Shown here one piece after another: positions 61,464 through 64,000 of a DNA stretch of 64,000 nucleotides. Origin of the DNA: Dillenia suffruticosa. Its lineage: Eukaryota > Streptophyta > Magnoliopsida > Dilleniales > Dilleniaceae. The number at the start of each line of letters is the position of its first letter. Positions within the stretch are counted from its first letter, which is position 1. The stretch lies in NCBI GenBank assembly GCA_033439265.1, contig JAVTVX010000024.1:8105001-8169000 (forward strand), given 5' to 3'. The notes beneath the pieces were generated by a model, which saw only the letters and a program-made list of their open reading frames with translations, did not search any database and was not told the origin of the DNA. The position numbers were made by a program, and so were the translations under genes.

Positions 61464-64000
61464 ATGGCAGATGGAATAAGGCAGAAAACCTATGAAGAAC
61501 AACATAAAAGGGTTGAAGGACAGCTTCAAGAACTTCGTTCGCATGTGGATATAAAGATGGAGGTTATAACTCAGAAGATGGAAGAACAAAATATGAAGCT
61601 GACTCAGAAGATGGAAGAACAAGATCTGAAGTGGGAAACTTATATGATGACATTGGATGCTCGATTGTACTCCATCAACAAGCTATTAAACAAAGAAAAA
61701 GGAGATGATACAGAAATGGGCTGATCATCAAAATTTCTTATCCTACCTACTCCTACAGATATCAGGCCACGACAAGAGAATGAGTCTCAAATGTTCAGGA
61801 AGGATTCTAATGTTCGAGACATGATACCAAATCCACCAAGAATTAAACTGCCTTTATTTAGTGGTGAAAATCCTAAAATATGGCTTCAAAAGTGTAATAA
61901 GTTTTTTAGTGTATATCAAATTCCTGAAAGTACATGGGTGGACACCATTGAAATGTATTTGGAAAGGAAGGCAGAGGTGTGGTTCCAAGGGTTGAAATTA
62001 GCCAAACGGGACATGTGTTGGAATGAATTCACATAGTTGCTATGCCAAAGATTTGAGGTTAAATGTTTGCAAGATGAGGTTGAAGAGTTCAACAAATTGC
62101 AGCAACATGAAACAGTTACTGAGTACTAGGAGAAGTTTGAGGAGCTGTCGGCAATCATGTTACAAAAGAATTCTAAATTACCTGAAACCTATTTCATTTC
62201 AAACTTCATCAGTGGACTAAGGGAAGATATCAAACCAATGTTTAGACTTATAAAGCTTACCACCATTTTCCAAGCATTTGAGATTGCAATACTGCAGGAG
62301 CAAACATTGGAGTGTGCTAAGAAAGGGAAGACAATGCTGCAGAAGTAATGGGATTCTGGAGAAACCGATAAAGAAAACAAGAACTCGAGGGTTACTCATG
62401 TTTCTTCACAAGCTACTAGTCCAACTAGAAATGAATCAGAAAGAACAAAGTCCATAAGCAATTGGCCCAAAATATCAGCACAAGAATTGAAATTCAAGAG
62501 AAACAATAACCTCTGTTTTAAATGTGGGGAAGGCTTCACTCCTAGTCACAGGTGCAGGTACAGACATCTTAACTTCATTCTTGCAATTAAGGAACTAGAT
62601 GAACCTGAAAATTACAATAGAGAAAATACTGAATCAATGTAGTCATGTCAGGAGCAAGAAGAAAGCATACGGGTATCTCTGTGCACTCTCCAATTCTTTT
62701 CAAAGACAAACTATAGCTATTCAAGAGAAGTTGGGAGGTGTGAAAATACTTATACTGATAGACATTGGGAGTTCTAATAGCTTCATACATGAGAGATTAA
62801 CTATACACTTAGAGTTACCAACAGAAGCAACCACAACTCTTAAGGCAGAAATTGCAGATGGTAGTTGGATCACTAGCAACACCAAAGTTAGTAATGTGAA
62901 GTGGGGAATTCAGGAGTACACCTCATTTGATTTGAGAGTGATCAAACTGGGCAGGTGGGATATGATTTTAGGTGTGGACTGGATGTATAATTATAGTTCT
63001 ATTACTTTGATTTTAAGAAGTTGCAAGTTAAACTCTGCCACGATGGAGATGAGGTAATCTTAGAAGGAATAGTAGAATACCCTTCAATAAACCTAGTTAG
63101 AGGTAAAGAAGTTAAAGCCTTTAGGCAACAGCAGTTGTACTAATGTGATGCAAATCTGCAATGACACACCTTAATCCACAATACCATAAATCATTTCTAT
63201 AGTCCTAGCAGAATTTGAAGAAGTCTTTTCATCCCCAACCACTCTTCCTCCGAAAAGACAGCATGATCATGTTATTCCTCTAAAAACAGATGCACAACCC
63301 TTCAAAATGAGACCTTACAGGTATCCCCATTTTCAGAAGTCTGAGATAGGAAAACAAGTACAAGAGATGCTTTGTAATGGCATCATTAGACCAAGTACTA
63401 GCCCTTTTGCTTCTCCAGTCATCCTAATCAAGAAGAAAGAAGATACTTGACGCTTTTGCGTAGATTATAGACAATTGAACCAGCTGACCATTAAAGACAG
63501 GTATCTTATACCTAACATAGATGAACTACTTGATGAACTACATTGCTCAAGGATCTTTTCTAAGATAGACTTGAGAACAGACTATTATTAGATCAGAGTG
63601 AAGCCTGTTGATATGGAGAAGAATGCTTTTCAAACTCACGATGGACACTTTGAATTCCTGATGATGCTATTTGGGTTGACTAACGCACCTGCCACTTTCC
63701 AAGCTCTACTGAATCATATTTTCCAACTTTACTTGAGAAAATGTGTTTTGGTCTTCTTTGATGATATCCTTATATACAGCTCAAACATTGCCACTCATGC
63801 TCAAGACCTTCGAGCAGTCCTAAACACATTGAGTCGGCACTAGCTTTTTGCTAAGCTATCCAAATGTACTTTTGCACAAAATCAGGTGGAATACTTGGGA
63901 CATGTAGTGACAAAGGAGGGAGTAAAGGTGGATAATCAGAAGGTAGAGTGTATGCTTTCTTGGCTAGTACCAACCTCTGTCAAAACCTTGAGAGGGTTCT
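61464..64000 (+). pseudogene. gypsy gag-pol remnant with stops
   Basis: 61464-61724: gag N-terminus, a charged coiled coil with a duplicated MEEQNMKLTQK/MEEQDLKWE motif, ending in a stop. 61791-62350: capsid-like part (PPRIKLPLFSGENPKIWLQK, AEVWFQGLK, NFISGLREDIKPM) with stops at about 62034 and 62128. About 62517-62555: zinc knuckle CFKCGEGFTPSHRC, intact in sequence. 62700-63055: retropepsin-like region, LIDIGSSNSFIHERL, where the catalytic DTG has become DIG, and WDMILGVDWM. 63200-64000: reverse transcriptase with [31 protein letters not shown] and catalytic FFDDILIYS, plus stops at 63449, 63589 and 63841. Not translatable as one polyprotein. Confidence 0.9.

Larger units (their letters stand above)
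60953..64000 (+). mobile_element. Ty3/gypsy LTR retrotransposon (5' part; continues past window)
   Basis: 5' LTR, primer-binding site TGGTATCAGAGC (61425-61436, complementary to initiator Met-tRNA), then gag, protease and reverse transcriptase in gypsy order. RNase H, integrase and the 3' LTR must lie beyond 64000. Confidence 0.9.

Overview
The window is nuclear DNA of a flowering plant, almost certainly a eudicot. Genes are split by short GT-AG introns, intergenic DNA is very AT-rich, GA/CT microsatellites are frequent, and the recognisable genes are plant-specific forms (plastid aldolase with a transit peptide, a plant SPT20/PHL protein, a plant DHX36-like helicase with a C-terminal dsRNA-binding domain). 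The species cannot be named from the sequence alone.

Layout. 1-2878 (minus): the first seven coding exons of an SPT20-domain gene of the PHL type, running off the left edge. 5.8-7.7 kb: a decayed hAT-like transposase on the minus strand. 10.45-10.68 kb: a small tandem repeat. 11.66-12.23 kb (minus): a two-exon gene for a 142-aa plant protein that I do not recognise. 12.36-13.2 kb: a GA-rich minisatellite in its upstream region, followed by about 830 bp of nearly pure A+T. 15.07-15.86 kb: a non-autonomous TIR element with a perfect 9-bp target duplication (Mutator-like). 16.29-18.95 kb: an intron-containing but broken copy of a PP2C/cyclic-nucleotide-binding/kinase gene that lacks its kinase part. 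26.30-29.05 kb: complete plastid fructose-bisphosphate aldolase. 29.58-30.74 kb: a diverged direct duplication with SINE insertions, leading into the promoter of a complete 40S ribosomal protein S4 gene (30.89-33.15 kb). 35.2-37.1 kb: a decayed Ty1/copia reverse transcriptase-RNase H region. 37.8-48.4 kb: a complete 19-exon DExH-box RNA helicase gene.

The right end is a transposon graveyard. A minus-strand copia element (54.8-60.08 kb) has two LTRs; the left one is split by a 1.4-kb CACTA element, and the right one serves as its empty site. A plus-strand Ty3/gypsy element starts at 60.95 kb and runs off the right edge. tRNA-derived SINE-like copies are scattered through the window.

The intact genes belong to separate housekeeping processes (transcription co-activation, Calvin cycle/plastid glycolysis, translation, RNA/G-quadruplex metabolism) and do not form a pathway or cluster. 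I found no convincing new multi-gene system. The most informative items are the CACTA insertion with its internal empty-site control, the TIR element with 9-bp TSD, the truncated PP2C-kinase copy, the seven-tract telomere-like G-quadruplex sequence inside the helicase's first exon together with its two possible start codons, and the unrecognised small gene behind its minisatellite.
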